From assembly GCA_028724885.1 (NCBI GenBank), contig JAQYTJ010000007.1, positions 1 to 50,527 on the forward strand: DNA of 50,527 nt. The letters run 5' to 3'. Positions within the stretch are counted from its first letter, which is position 1, and each line of letters begins with the position of its first letter. The DNA is from Bacteroidales bacterium. Its GTDB lineage: Bacteria; Bacteroidota; Bacteroidia; Bacteroidales; UBA932. The notes under the pieces were generated by a model. That model had not been told where the DNA came from. It saw only the letters and a list, made by a program, of their open reading frames with translations, and searched no databases. The translations under genes were made by a program, and so were the position numbers. Below, in pieces: positions 7,785 to 15,725 of this stretch.

Positions 7785-8422
7785 TGTGACACAGAGAAAT
7801 ATTCCGGATTTATCCCATTGTTATACTGGGCGTTGCATATGTGAATCACCGTCTGTCCGTTATTCTCGATGAGATCCACCTGAACGACTTTCAAGTCCTT
7901 GTCGAAATGCATTCTGACCGACTTGTACATCTGCCGGAGATCTCGCTTCTGAGGTGCCAATTCAGCGACATACTTGCCCTCGTCAGAGAACATCTTAACC
8001 TTGAAATCATCCGTGCCAGCAAGCGCCTCTCCCGTGAGACTGTCCCTGATCATGCCAGCAATGCGCTTGTAGATCCTGTTCGACGAAGCATCAATCTTCT
8101 GGATGCCATCGCCCGATTTTAGGACAGTATTCGCACCGTCCGAAACGAATAGGAATGCGGCCGGAGACGTATATTCCCAGCGCAGCTTGCCTTCCTGATA
8201 GTACATCTTGCCCTTAGAAATCATGGTCTCGCTCAGCATGGAATTGCTCCGCTCCTGAGTGAAATCGGCCTTGAGGCTCTTTATCTCGGCGCAAGCAGAG
8301 ATTATTTCCTGGGTAGCCTTCTGCGTATCTTCAGGGCTCATAGGAGTGAGGTCTGCCGCCAGGCATGTCACCCCGGCGAAGAGAGCGGCAAGAGCCAGCA
8401 ATATATTCTTTAACATATTCAT
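7781..8422 (-). CDS. LolA-like outer-membrane lipoprotein carrier
   Basis: A 213-residue periplasmic protein with a signal peptide (about residues 1-22, ending CLAAD), then the LolA core: LKADFTQERS, KGKMYYQEGKLRWEY, and a C-terminal beta-sheet (VDLIENNGQTVIHI). LolA ferries lipoproteins between membranes; the copies in aryl-polyene clusters are thought to carry the lipidated product to the outer membrane. It overlaps DMT (TAATG) and FabZ (4 nt) genes in the operon. It is probably the cluster-specific paralogue rather than the housekeeping lolA. Confidence 0.88.
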   Translation of the reverse strand: MNMLKNILLALAALFAGVTCLAADLTPMSPEDTQKATQEIISACAEIKSLKADFTQERSNSMLSETMISKGKMYYQEGKLRWEYTSPAAFLFVSDGANTVLKSGDGIQKIDASSNRIYKRIAGMIRDSLTGEALAGTDDFKVKMFSDEGKYVAELAPQKRDLRQMYKSVRMHFDKDLKVVQVDLIENNGQTVIHICNAQYNNGINPEYFSVSQ

Positions 8423-8775
8423 TATCTTGCAATTAAAACGCAGCCACTGATTATTAGGAAAACCCCTATCCAGCGAGTAAAGGGGATATTTTCGTGAAAT
8501 ATGAATATTGCAGCGAGCATGCCGAAGACATAGCTCAGGCTGATCATAGGGTATGCCATGCTGAAAGGGAATTTCTTAAGAATATACATCCACAGCAACG
8601 TGCCACCGACATAGCAAAGACCACAGCCGAGGAACCACCAGTTGACGAGAAGATGACCGAAGAACCTCCAGGTCCACTCGAATTTCCCCATCTGCTCAAG
8701 GGCAAACTTCAGCAACACCTGGCCGCCAGAGAGCAGCAGGCTCTGCGCGACCGCCAGTCCAATTAGTTCCCACAT
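8422..8775 (-). CDS. Small EamA/DMT-superfamily membrane transporter (ArnE/EmrE-like)
   Basis: 117 residues with four predicted membrane helices and a typical DMT hairpin end (FTRWIGVFLIISGCVLI). The size fits half-size DMT proteins such as ArnE/ArnF or EmrE, which act as dimers. It overlaps the preceding ketosynthase-like gene by 13 nt and the lolA start by one base. By context it may flip or export a cluster intermediate; the substrate is unknown. It is the only obvious transporter in the cluster. Confidence 0.8.
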   Translation of the reverse strand: MWELIGLAVAQSLLLSGGQVLLKFALEQMGKFEWTWRFFGHLLVNWWFLGCGLCYVGGTLLWMYILKKFPFSMAYPMISLSYVFGMLAAIFIFHENIPFTRWIGVFLIISGCVLIAR

Positions 8776-9665
8776 GGCTTCTTAAGATGCACCAACCCGA
8801 TGTCGGCTCCTAAATCATTAATAATCAATATATTTGAATATTTCCCATTCGCTATCAGTCCCACTCCCGCGACGCAGGCGAGGCCAGAGACAGAGAAGTT
8901 CTTCCCGAACAAATTCATATAATCTTGGCTTCTCATAACATATTCTGCGCCATAGCCGTCCACTATTTCGTCCAGCCGCCTGGCTTTTCCATTGGCACCC
9001 TTGGCCGGGGTGCGAAAAATCCGCACGTCGGCAATTTCGCAGAGAGCCTTTTCCTGAGAAGATGAGAGCATCAGCGCTGCCGAACCTTCTGATGCTACGT
9101 CTTTCTCGTCCAGCCATAGGGATTCACGGAGGAAGCGGTAGGAAGTGTCAGTGATCTCGTCGTGCGAGCCAGCCAGCGCCGATTCGATCTCGCCAGACGA
9201 AATCTGGAGAAAAGCATCCAGCAAGGCACTCTCGAATGAGATTTCATCCTGTGAATATGTGCAATTGTAGCCAGTGCAATGGATATTTATTGCCACCAGC
9301 GAACCAATCGTGTTATGTGTGGATTGCATGAACTGCGTCGGAGGCAGCATTTCCTCGCCTTCCCTGCACATTTTCTCCAGGAATATCTCGGTATTCTCCA
9401 CGCAGCCAAGCCCCGTTCCTGTCATGATGGCATCGGGGTTTCCTATTCCGGAATCCCTCATTACCTGCAATGACGTGGCTAAGGCTCTTTTCATTAGGTT
9501 GCCCATGCGCCTGGACTGAATAGGATTGAAGTACGGGCCCCAGTCAGGGTCTAAGCAATGATGCAAGCCTTGGGAATATTCCATTGGCTCCCTCATCCAG
9601 TCGTCGCAGAGCGGCTTCTGGATGGAAATCTGGCTGGCTGCCCTTATGTAGGCTTTCTGTCTCAT
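8763..9665 (-). CDS. Ketosynthase-like chain length factor
   Basis: About 300 residues, starting at ATG 9665 in an ATGA overlap with the stop of the preceding ketosynthase (the frame is open to 9872 but that part lies inside the other gene). It resembles the N-terminal half of a beta-ketoacyl synthase: GTGLGCVENTEIFLEKM, PTQFMQSTHNTIGSLVAI, then NCTYSQDEISFESALLDA where true ketosynthases have a TACAS-type nucleophile elbow. The elbow is not canonical and the C-terminal His motifs are absent, so it is probably a non-catalytic partner of the ketosynthase encoded just upstream, as in aryl-polyene KS/CLF pairs. Confidence 0.8.
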   Translation of the reverse strand: MRQKAYIRAASQISIQKPLCDDWMREPMEYSQGLHHCLDPDWGPYFNPIQSRRMGNLMKRALATSLQVMRDSGIGNPDAIMTGTGLGCVENTEIFLEKMCREGEEMLPPTQFMQSTHNTIGSLVAINIHCTGYNCTYSQDEISFESALLDAFLQISSGEIESALAGSHDEITDTSYRFLRESLWLDEKDVASEGSAALMLSSSQEKALCEIADVRIFRTPAKGANGKARRLDEIVDGYGAEYVMRSQDYMNLFGKNFSVSGLACVAGVGLIANGKYSNILIINDLGADIGLVHLKKPCGN

Positions 9666-10975
9666 ATTCTTGAAAACAATAGGCTCGTATCGTTTCCGCC
9701 GAAGGCGAATGAATTGCAAAGGACATGCTCTAGCTGCACCTTGCGATCGGAGGAGGCGCAACCGGAACCCTGATTTGCGAGTGTATCCACGTAAGGGATT
9801 ATTCCTCCCTCGAACGGGGTCTTCCATCCGAGATTGACGGGGATGAAGCCGTTCAGCATAGCCAGAAGGCATATCACCGATTCTATTCCACCCGATGCGC
9901 TCGTGGTGTGTCCAGTGAAAGACTTCGTGGAAGAAACCGGAGGCATGCCCTCCCCGAACGTTCGCTTCAGCGCACGGCTCTCGCTCTCATCATTATTCAC
10001 CGTTCCAGTGCCGTGAGCGTTCACGTAATCGATGTCCCGAGGCTCCAGCCCTGCCATGGCAATCGCTTCATTCATAGCCTTGTAAGCTCCGTCGCCATCC
10101 GGTGATGACGCCGTCTGGTGGAAAGCATCGCAGGCATTGCCGTAGCCATCTAGGAAAGCGAGCGGTTCCGCCCCTCTGGCTTGGGCATGAGCCTGGCTTT
10201 CCAGAACCAGGAATCCGGCTCCCTCGCCGAGATTGAGGCCTGCCCTGCTGGCATCGAACGGCCTGCAAGGCTCTGAATCAAGAATCATCAGCGAATTGAA
10301 GCCGTTCAGGTGGTATTTCGTGAGGCATTCCGCCCCACCAGCAACCACGACATCCTCCCTGCCGGAACGGATGAGCCTTGCTGCCAGAATCAGCGAATTG
10401 GCTGCCGAGGAACAAGCCGTGGAAGTGGTTGTCAGTGAATCGAATATCCCGAAATAATCGGCAATGTCCCTGGTGGAACTGCCGCAGGTGTGGAGTTTCA
10501 AATATTCATTGAACTCATCGCTCCTAAGCACATTCAAAAATATTCTCTCAGTGACATCCATGCCTCCCACCGTCGTCCCAGACACCAAGGCAATTTTCTG
10601 TTTTTTTAGCTCCTGAAAAGAATTCGGGATTGCAGAAGCTTTCCCGATGGCATTCAGCTGAAAATTCGGGCTGAGCGGCATTTCCTTCTGTTCAGGATCA
10701 CTTTCGGAGGATGCCTGTCTCAGTGCTTCGCGGACGGCATAAATGCCAAGCAGGGAAGTGCGGGCGATTTGTTGGTCGGAATGGATGCCGAGGGTGGATT
10801 TGAGTTCGTCATCGGACAAGGCGACTTCGCCGCAAGGCAGGTCGTGCGTGGTCCTGAGGTGGCGCAGAGGACCGATGCCGCTACGGCACGCAAGCAGCCA
10901 GCGCAAAGTCTCCTCTTTGCCAGCGCCTATCGCAGAAATGATTCCTGCACCGGTTATCGCGATTCTGTCACCCAT
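9662..10975 (-). CDS. Beta-ketoacyl-ACP synthase (FabF-like), with palindromic-element insertion
   Basis: A condensing enzyme of 437 residues from ATG 10975 (MGDRIAITGAGI). The frame is open to 11032, but this start leaves a gap of 17 nt after the ACP gene and gives the standard N-terminus. The catalytic set is complete: Cys in STACSSA (about residue 188), His in NAHGTGT and His in TKSFTGHT. Between the helix ending EALRQA and the strand KIALVSGTT there are about 35 extra residues containing MPLSPNFQ, encoded by a 104-bp palindromic element. It presumably elongates the polyene with the adjacent chain length factor. Confidence 0.9.
   Translation of the reverse strand: MGDRIAITGAGIISAIGAGKEETLRWLLACRSGIGPLRHLRTTHDLPCGEVALSDDELKSTLGIHSDQQIARTSLLGIYAVREALRQASSESDPEQKEMPLSPNFQLNAIGKASAIPNSFQELKKQKIALVSGTTVGGMDVTERIFLNVLRSDEFNEYLKLHTCGSSTRDIADYFGIFDSLTTTSTACSSAANSLILAARLIRSGREDVVVAGGAECLTKYHLNGFNSLMILDSEPCRPFDASRAGLNLGEGAGFLVLESQAHAQARGAEPLAFLDGYGNACDAFHQTASSPDGDGAYKAMNEAIAMAGLEPRDIDYVNAHGTGTVNNDESESRALKRTFGEGMPPVSSTKSFTGHTTSASGGIESVICLLAMLNGFIPVNLGWKTPFEGGIIPYVDTLANQGSGCASSDRKVQLEHVLCNSFAFGGNDTSLLFSRI
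10608..10711 (-). repeat. In-frame palindromic element inside the FabF-like ketosynthase gene
   Basis: A 104-bp block running CCTCCGAAAGTGATCCTGA... to ...TTTTCAGGAGCT. It aligns without gaps to the block at 12735-12838 in the hotdog-ketosynthase fusion gene at roughly three quarters identity and is read in the same frame (MPLSPNFQLNAIG versus MPLSPNFQSNAIG). The 5' half can fold through CTGA/TCAG-type arms, weaker than in the intergenic copy at 30830. Confidence 0.75.
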
Positions 10976-10992
10976 CGTCCTATTCTGCCATT

Positions 10993-11256
10993 CTATTTTG
11001 TCCTTCGTGCAGCCACATAGTCGGCGATGCACTTCACCGACTTGAATATCTCCTTTCCTTCTGCAGGACCTTTCAGCTTTATGCCGTAATTTTTCTCGAG
11101 CAAGAGCATAAGCTCCAGAGCGTCAATTGAATCCAGCCCCAGCCCTTCCTTGAAAAGAGGGGCGTTCTCATCAATCTCTTCAGGAGACATTCCTTTGAGG
11201 TTCAGCGCCTCGATGATCTTGTTCTTGATCTCCAAAACCAAATCTTCCATATTCAT
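10993..11256 (-). CDS. Acyl carrier protein (second of the cluster)
   Basis: 87 residues, all-helical, with the phosphopantetheine serine S43 in GLGLDSIDALEL. It carries the growing chain on a 4'-phosphopantetheine arm. Start and upstream stop overlap as TAATG, and the FabF-like ketosynthase follows 17 nt downstream. Aryl-polyene operons usually encode two ACPs, as here (the other is at 14379-14624). Confidence 0.93.
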   Translation of the reverse strand: MNMEDLVLEIKNKIIEALNLKGMSPEEIDENAPLFKEGLGLDSIDALELMLLLEKNYGIKLKGPAEGKEIFKSVKCIADYVAARRTK

Positions 11257-11807
11257 TATTTCTCTATTATTTTCAAGTCACATTCAAAATGATTTTCATC
11301 AGGGCATTCCAGCCATCCTGTGATGGCAGAGCGAGTAGCCTCGTCTTGGAAAGCCATCTCCACCATTGAATCCATCACGTTCTCATCCTTATGCTCCAGC
11401 ACGTAAAATGAAGTCTCCCCATAGTACCTGTTGCGGATGGCGATTTCCCCGGTCACTATATTCGGCAGCGTGTACACGAACAGGGACGGGCTGGGGTAAT
11501 ATTCGTCAGGATTCTGAATTGACTGCTGGTACAGCATGTCGTCGCAAAGGGAAGCCGTTTTTCCGAACAGTATCACCGCCCTGTCTTCCCTGTCTTTCTG
11601 CCTGTCCTCGAACCTACCCAGAAGCATCTCAGAAGCAATGAAGCCAAGCTTCGCCATCGGATCCATCTTGTAGAATTTCGGATAGTCAGCGACGTATTCA
11701 TCGTACAACTTCTCTATCAGAGCCAGTCCCGACGCATCAAATATAAGTTTATTTTCGTCAAGAACCACGCTTTCCTGGGTGATGACGACTCTTCGAAGCA
11801 CTTTCAT
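11256..11807 (-). CDS. Small ketosynthase-like protein
   Basis: 183 residues between the two ketosynthase genes, with overlaps at both ends. The segment YYPSPSLFVYTLPNIVTGEIAIRN resembles the ketosynthase region that reads 'P.LFP.T.PN..AG.IAI' before the nucleophile, and the N-terminus (VVITQESVVLDEN) resembles ketosynthase start strands. There is no recognisable Cys-His-His set, so it is probably a structural or specificity partner. Similar short '3-oxoacyl-ACP synthase' entries occur in Bacteroidota aryl-polyene clusters. The function is inferred only from context and this partial similarity. Confidence 0.6.
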   Translation of the reverse strand: MKVLRRVVITQESVVLDENKLIFDASGLALIEKLYDEYVADYPKFYKMDPMAKLGFIASEMLLGRFEDRQKDREDRAVILFGKTASLCDDMLYQQSIQNPDEYYPSPSLFVYTLPNIVTGEIAIRNRYYGETSFYVLEHKDENVMDSMVEMAFQDEATRSAITGWLECPDENHFECDLKIIEK

Positions 11808-13492
11808 TTCCTTCCTCCTTTTATGAATAATGCAGCTGCGTTGCAGCCTCCGAAGCCTGACAGGAGCTTGATGAAGGCTCGTTTTTCAGTGTGCCTGTGC
11901 TCCGGGGAAATATTCACCGGACAAGAGACCCCGTTCTTTGAATATCCCCTTGTGCCAAGAACCGTGTGGTCGTCGATGGATGCCATCGAGAGTATGGTCT
12001 CAAGTATTCCTGCCGCTCCCATAGTGTGCCCGAAATACCCTTTCAGACTGTTCACCGGCACGTTCTGCAGTCCTGCGCGAGTCAGGGCGCGGGATTCCAT
12101 TTCGTCATTGTAGGCGGTAGAGGTGCCGTGAACCGACGCAAGCGCAAGATTTTCTACGGGGAAATCTCCCATAGCGGCTTTCAAAGCTCTATAGCTACCC
12201 TCGCCGGTTCTGGAAGGACCCGAGATGTGGTTTGCATCGTTGCGAATGGCTCCGCCTTCCAGTACCCAGTCATCTGCCGATGGCTTTTTGTAACTGAATA
12301 TGATGGTGGCTGCAGCTTCGCCTAGGTTGAGTCCACAGCGGTCTGCGTCGAACGGGCGGCAATTTTCCTGCGACAATGCCTTGAAGGATTGGAAGCCAGA
12401 GATGATGAAACGGCTCTGCACGTCGCTGCCTGCGACGATCGCATGCTCAAATTTGCCATAGCGTAGGCAGCGCAAAGCGGCGATTTGTGCGCAAAGTCCT
12501 GATATGCAGGCGTTCGACACTACTATCGGAGGCACTGCGTTGCCGAAGAAGTGAGCGATTTTTCCAGCGGATGCCCCCAGCTGCTCTCTTTCATCAAAAC
12601 CGTATTCCAGTAATTCCACATTGCCCTTCGTGGAAGAGATTATGAATATGACTTTGTCTGATGCTGGGTCGATTCCGGTGCCTTTAATCGCCTTCGCAAT
12701 GGAAAGGATCAGCCGTTTTTCGAACCGTGTGTAAAGATCCTGAATTGAATTCAAGATGATAGGAGCGTTGCCGATGGCATTCGACTGGAAGTTCGGACTA
12801 AGTGGCATTTTCAGCTGCTCAGGATAACTTCCGGAGGAGTCCATGTGATTCCATTCCGCATCAATGATTTTATCGTCTATCAGTGAGGCGAAATATGCTT
12901 CTGGGAGGGCTTTCGTGGCCGGATAAAGCCGGAGTGCGGAGCGGCCAGCCTTGACGGCTCCGTAATTTTCGGCTGTCGAAGTGCCAAGAGGGGAAATGAT
13001 ATTGTCTGCTACCTTGACCACAGCATTTGGAATATTCATTGGCCTGGACTCATCCAAGGCTATGGTCATCGAGCCGCTTGCTACTTCATCGCAGCCGGAA
13101 TGTATCGAAGCGTCAACCATCAGCACCGAACCGAACTCTTTAGTCACGCATATCCTCGTCACAAGCACCTCACCAAAGTGAACGGAGCGCGAGATGTTGA
13201 ATGATTTCACGGCGCAGACATAGCCGACATCCACTGGCTTATTTAGTATGTACTTGTTAATGAATCCGATACGCAATGCACAAGATTGTGCCACATTTTC
13301 TATCAGACCCTCGGCTTCCAATAGGTCCCCGTCCATGAAAGAATTATCGCTATCAACCTTGAACCACGTTACGGTCTCCTCCATCGAGAATGACTGCAGC
13401 CCACTGACCATCACGAAAGGCCTGCGCTGCGGCAGGATCTCTGAGATTCCAACCGAGGCGAAATCAAAATTATGCAGCTGTTCCTCAGTCAT
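11804..13492 (-). CDS. Hotdog dehydratase-ketosynthase fusion protein
   Basis: 562 residues from ATG 13492, which overlaps the acyltransferase stop by 8 nt (the frame is open to 13543). Residues 10-155 form a hotdog domain (ILPQRRPFVMV, EAEGLIENVAQSCA) like ApeP/ApeI 3-hydroxyacyl dehydratases. Residues 180-562 form a ketosynthase with Cys in SNACISG (about 329), His in SVHGTSTAYN and His in GYFGHTMGAAG. A 104-bp palindromic element adds about 35 residues (MPLSPNFQ...SIQDL) in the linker/early ketosynthase region, at a site different from the insertion in the FabF-like ketosynthase. The fusion would couple dehydration and condensation in polyene building. Confidence 0.85.
   Translation of the reverse strand: MTEEQLHNFDFASVGISEILPQRRPFVMVSGLQSFSMEETVTWFKVDSDNSFMDGDLLEAEGLIENVAQSCALRIGFINKYILNKPVDVGYVCAVKSFNISRSVHFGEVLVTRICVTKEFGSVLMVDASIHSGCDEVASGSMTIALDESRPMNIPNAVVKVADNIISPLGTSTAENYGAVKAGRSALRLYPATKALPEAYFASLIDDKIIDAEWNHMDSSGSYPEQLKMPLSPNFQSNAIGNAPIILNSIQDLYTRFEKRLILSIAKAIKGTGIDPASDKVIFIISSTKGNVELLEYGFDEREQLGASAGKIAHFFGNAVPPIVVSNACISGLCAQIAALRCLRYGKFEHAIVAGSDVQSRFIISGFQSFKALSQENCRPFDADRCGLNLGEAAATIIFSYKKPSADDWVLEGGAIRNDANHISGPSRTGEGSYRALKAAMGDFPVENLALASVHGTSTAYNDEMESRALTRAGLQNVPVNSLKGYFGHTMGAAGILETILSMASIDDHTVLGTRGYSKNGVSCPVNISPEHRHTEKRAFIKLLSGFGGCNAAALFIKGGRK
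12735..12838 (-). repeat. In-frame palindromic element inside the hotdog-ketosynthase fusion gene
   Basis: A 104-bp block. Its 5' half contains nested arms GGAAGTT/AACTTCC and CTGAGC/(imperfect) CTTAG, and the 3' half contains the palindrome TTGAATTCAA flanked by ATC.TGA-type arms. It is homologous to the block at 10608-10711, and its 5' half to 30830-30892. Confidence 0.78.
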
Positions 13493-14375
13493 TCCAGAAC
13501 TCGTAATAATTGAACCACTGATTCGGCTGTTTTCGGAGCACATTTCCCAGATTATCGCAATAGGACTGCGCCATCACTGCAACCTTATCCACAATGGAAG
13601 CATCTGCGGAGCCGCTTTTCACTCTATCAATGAATATCTTGTAGCGGTGCAGCGATTTCTTGACCACGAACACCGTTATCGCTGGCACGTCGCCCATCGC
13701 AGAAATCGCAAACGGACCGAAAGGCAGTTCCGCAGGCGAGCCTAACAGATTGGCATCCACCGTCTTGTGCGAACCGAAAACCCTGTCGGCATGCAGGCTC
13801 AGGATTTCTCCGTCCTCCAAAGCATTGCGAATCACGAAAAGATATTCCATGCTCTCATCAGTTGGAATCAGGCGTATGTTATTGGACGTAAGTACTCTGG
13901 AACGATTCTGAGAAATCGTCTCCGCCTCCCCTCCATAGGCCAAAACGTTCATTCGCTTCGGAGCTACGAGTGAGTAACCGCAAATCTCGCTATTCCCCAC
14001 ATGGGCTGTCAGCATCAAGAAGCCTTTGTCGGAGGAAGCCAGAATCTTGAATATGTTCATGTCCTCGACCTCGACCTTGAATTTCACTCCAGCGTACGAG
14101 GCGAATTTATCCATGATAATGGCTCCGAATACGTAGTGATTTGCTATCGTATGTAACGATGCCGCTAGCGGCGAATATTCAAGATGCTTTCTGAAATAAT
14201 GATAAATGGCCTTGCGAGCCTTTCCGTGAGCGATTAAGTAATATGGGATGGCGAAAGACATGAAAAAGTACATGACGGGAAGCGGAACGACTTTGAACAT
14301 TGAAATCAATGCTCTGTGCATCCACGGAGCACCGTCTGTCTTCCCTTGCCACTGTCTTTGCGTTGTCTGCTCCAT
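13485..14375 (-). CDS. LpxL/HtrB-type lysophospholipid acyltransferase
   Basis: A 296-residue membrane-associated acyltransferase. It has an N-terminal hydrophobic helix (VVPLPVMYFFMSFAIPYYLIAHG), the catalytic HX4E-type box in HVGNSE, and the second block LSLHADRVFG. LpxL relatives move acyl chains from ACP to a lipid acceptor. In aryl-polyene clusters such enzymes are thought to attach the polyene or a fatty acid to a glycolipid anchor. It lies 3 nt after the first ACP gene and overlaps the fusion gene by 8 nt. Confidence 0.85.
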   Translation of the reverse strand: MEQTTQRQWQGKTDGAPWMHRALISMFKVVPLPVMYFFMSFAIPYYLIAHGKARKAIYHYFRKHLEYSPLAASLHTIANHYVFGAIIMDKFASYAGVKFKVEVEDMNIFKILASSDKGFLMLTAHVGNSEICGYSLVAPKRMNVLAYGGEAETISQNRSRVLTSNNIRLIPTDESMEYLFVIRNALEDGEILSLHADRVFGSHKTVDANLLGSPAELPFGPFAISAMGDVPAITVFVVKKSLHRYKIFIDRVKSGSADASIVDKVAVMAQSYCDNLGNVLRKQPNQWFNYYEFWND

Positions 14376-14378
14376 GCT

Positions 14379-14624
14379 CTAGGCCTGAATTTTCTGCTTA
14401 ATGAAATCGTACAAGTTTCCGAGAGCCTGGAGCTTGCCAAGGTCAGAAGTCTCTACCTTTACTCCGAACTCATTCTTAATCAGGACGATGACATCTACCA
14501 GATCTAGGCTGTCTATCCCTAGATCTTGCTTCAGAAGAGCATCATCGCTGATTTTCGCCTCATCTATCTCTAATTCCTCCACGAGGAAAGCATCTACCTT
14601 AGCCTTTATCTCCTGTCTAGTCAT
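14379..14624 (-). CDS. Acyl carrier protein (first of the cluster)
   Basis: 81 residues with the prosthetic-group serine S39 in DLGIDSLDLVDV. It sits between the methyltransferase and acyltransferase genes with spacers of 7 and 3 nt, consistent with one transcript. It probably receives the aromatic starter or hands chains to the acyltransferase. It differs clearly from the second ACP, so the two are not a recent duplication. Confidence 0.92.
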   Translation of the reverse strand: MTRQEIKAKVDAFLVEELEIDEAKISDDALLKQDLGIDSLDLVDVIVLIKNEFGVKVETSDLGKLQALGNLYDFIKQKIQA

Positions 14625-14631
14625 AACTAAT

Positions 14632-15723
14632 TTACCTTCTGCATATTAATATATTGTGTCCTTGGCCTATGCCATCGATGATTTTCTCTACTCGCATTCC
14701 TGCCCCATTGATGAGTCGGATTAGATCCTCTGAATAGTACATTTTGCTGTTTCCATTGGCCATAGCAGTGAAATAGAGGCTTGTCATAGTTAGGCAGAAG
14801 GCCGCAGGCTCATATTTCTGACGGTTCCACAGCAGTTCCATTATGCAGAGCCTTGAGTCCTTGCCCATCACGGTGACTGCTTTCCTTAATATCTGCGCTA
14901 TCTGATTCTCTGAGAAGCAGTCTAGGAACTGGCTCATCCAGATGATGTCATATTCATTGGAAGAAGGAATGCCATCGTCTGATAATATGTTCATTTCCAG
15001 CCCTTTGATTCTCTCTGCCCCGTTTTTCCCTTTTATCGCCCTTCGCATCAAGGCAATCTGCTGTGGCAGGTCTAGAATCGTGACTTCTACGTCTTTGTCG
15101 TATCCGACGCATTGCAAAGCCCATTTCCCGGTGTTCCCACCGATATCCAGCAGACGTTTTACCGGCCTGTCGAATATGACTTTGAGGGCTTCGTCGAAGG
15201 ATCCGTCGGAGTAGAAATGGTCGAATGCGAACCAACTTTCACGCGCCGGCTCGGGCAGGGAGGACAGGCCCTCGTAAATCGTGTCCCAGACCCCTAGCGT
15301 CTTCAGGCCTTCTGGCTTCCCGTTCCTGAAAGACTCGTCCAGGTAGAATAGGCCCATGTAATTTACGTCGTTGTTGAAGTCGAAATTCACCTTTGTGGCA
15401 GCATCGGTCAGCAGGAACCATCCTATCCTGGAAATCCTGAATTTGTCAGTCTTCGGGTCTACGAGTATGGTGCCTATGCACAAGGATGCCTCCACAAGGC
15501 ATTTCACCGGATATTCAGGAAGCTTAAGCCTCTCGCATATTTCCTCTTGGGTCAGGCCTTCGTCATGTTCTCTCAGCAACGCCAGGATACCATATTTCAG
15601 CATTAGCCTGGTGGCTTGGAAGACGATTGGTCCGAAGGCAATGAATTCCGCCATCCGCTGCGACTCGCGAGTGGAGTACTGGTCTTCGGAGTATCTCTTT
15701 TCTAGTTCTGGGAAAAGTTTCAT
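14632..15723 (-). CDS. SAM-dependent methyltransferase (O-methyltransferase family 2-like)
   Basis: 363 residues. The N-terminal half is a winged-helix dimerisation domain (MLKYGILALLREHDEGLTQEEICERL), and the C-terminal half a Rossmann fold with the SAM loop LLDIGGNTGKWAL and IIWMSQFLDCFSENQI, the layout of plant/polyketide O-methyltransferases and of cluster methyltransferases near aromatic ammonia-lyases. The likely role is methylation of the aryl head group. It starts 2 nt after the ammonia-lyase stop. Confidence 0.85.
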   Translation of the reverse strand: MKLFPELEKRYSEDQYSTRESQRMAEFIAFGPIVFQATRLMLKYGILALLREHDEGLTQEEICERLKLPEYPVKCLVEASLCIGTILVDPKTDKFRISRIGWFLLTDAATKVNFDFNNDVNYMGLFYLDESFRNGKPEGLKTLGVWDTIYEGLSSLPEPARESWFAFDHFYSDGSFDEALKVIFDRPVKRLLDIGGNTGKWALQCVGYDKDVEVTILDLPQQIALMRRAIKGKNGAERIKGLEMNILSDDGIPSSNEYDIIWMSQFLDCFSENQIAQILRKAVTVMGKDSRLCIMELLWNRQKYEPAAFCLTMTSLYFTAMANGNSKMYYSEDLIRLINGAGMRVEKIIDGIGQGHNILICRR

Positions 15724-15725
15724 AT

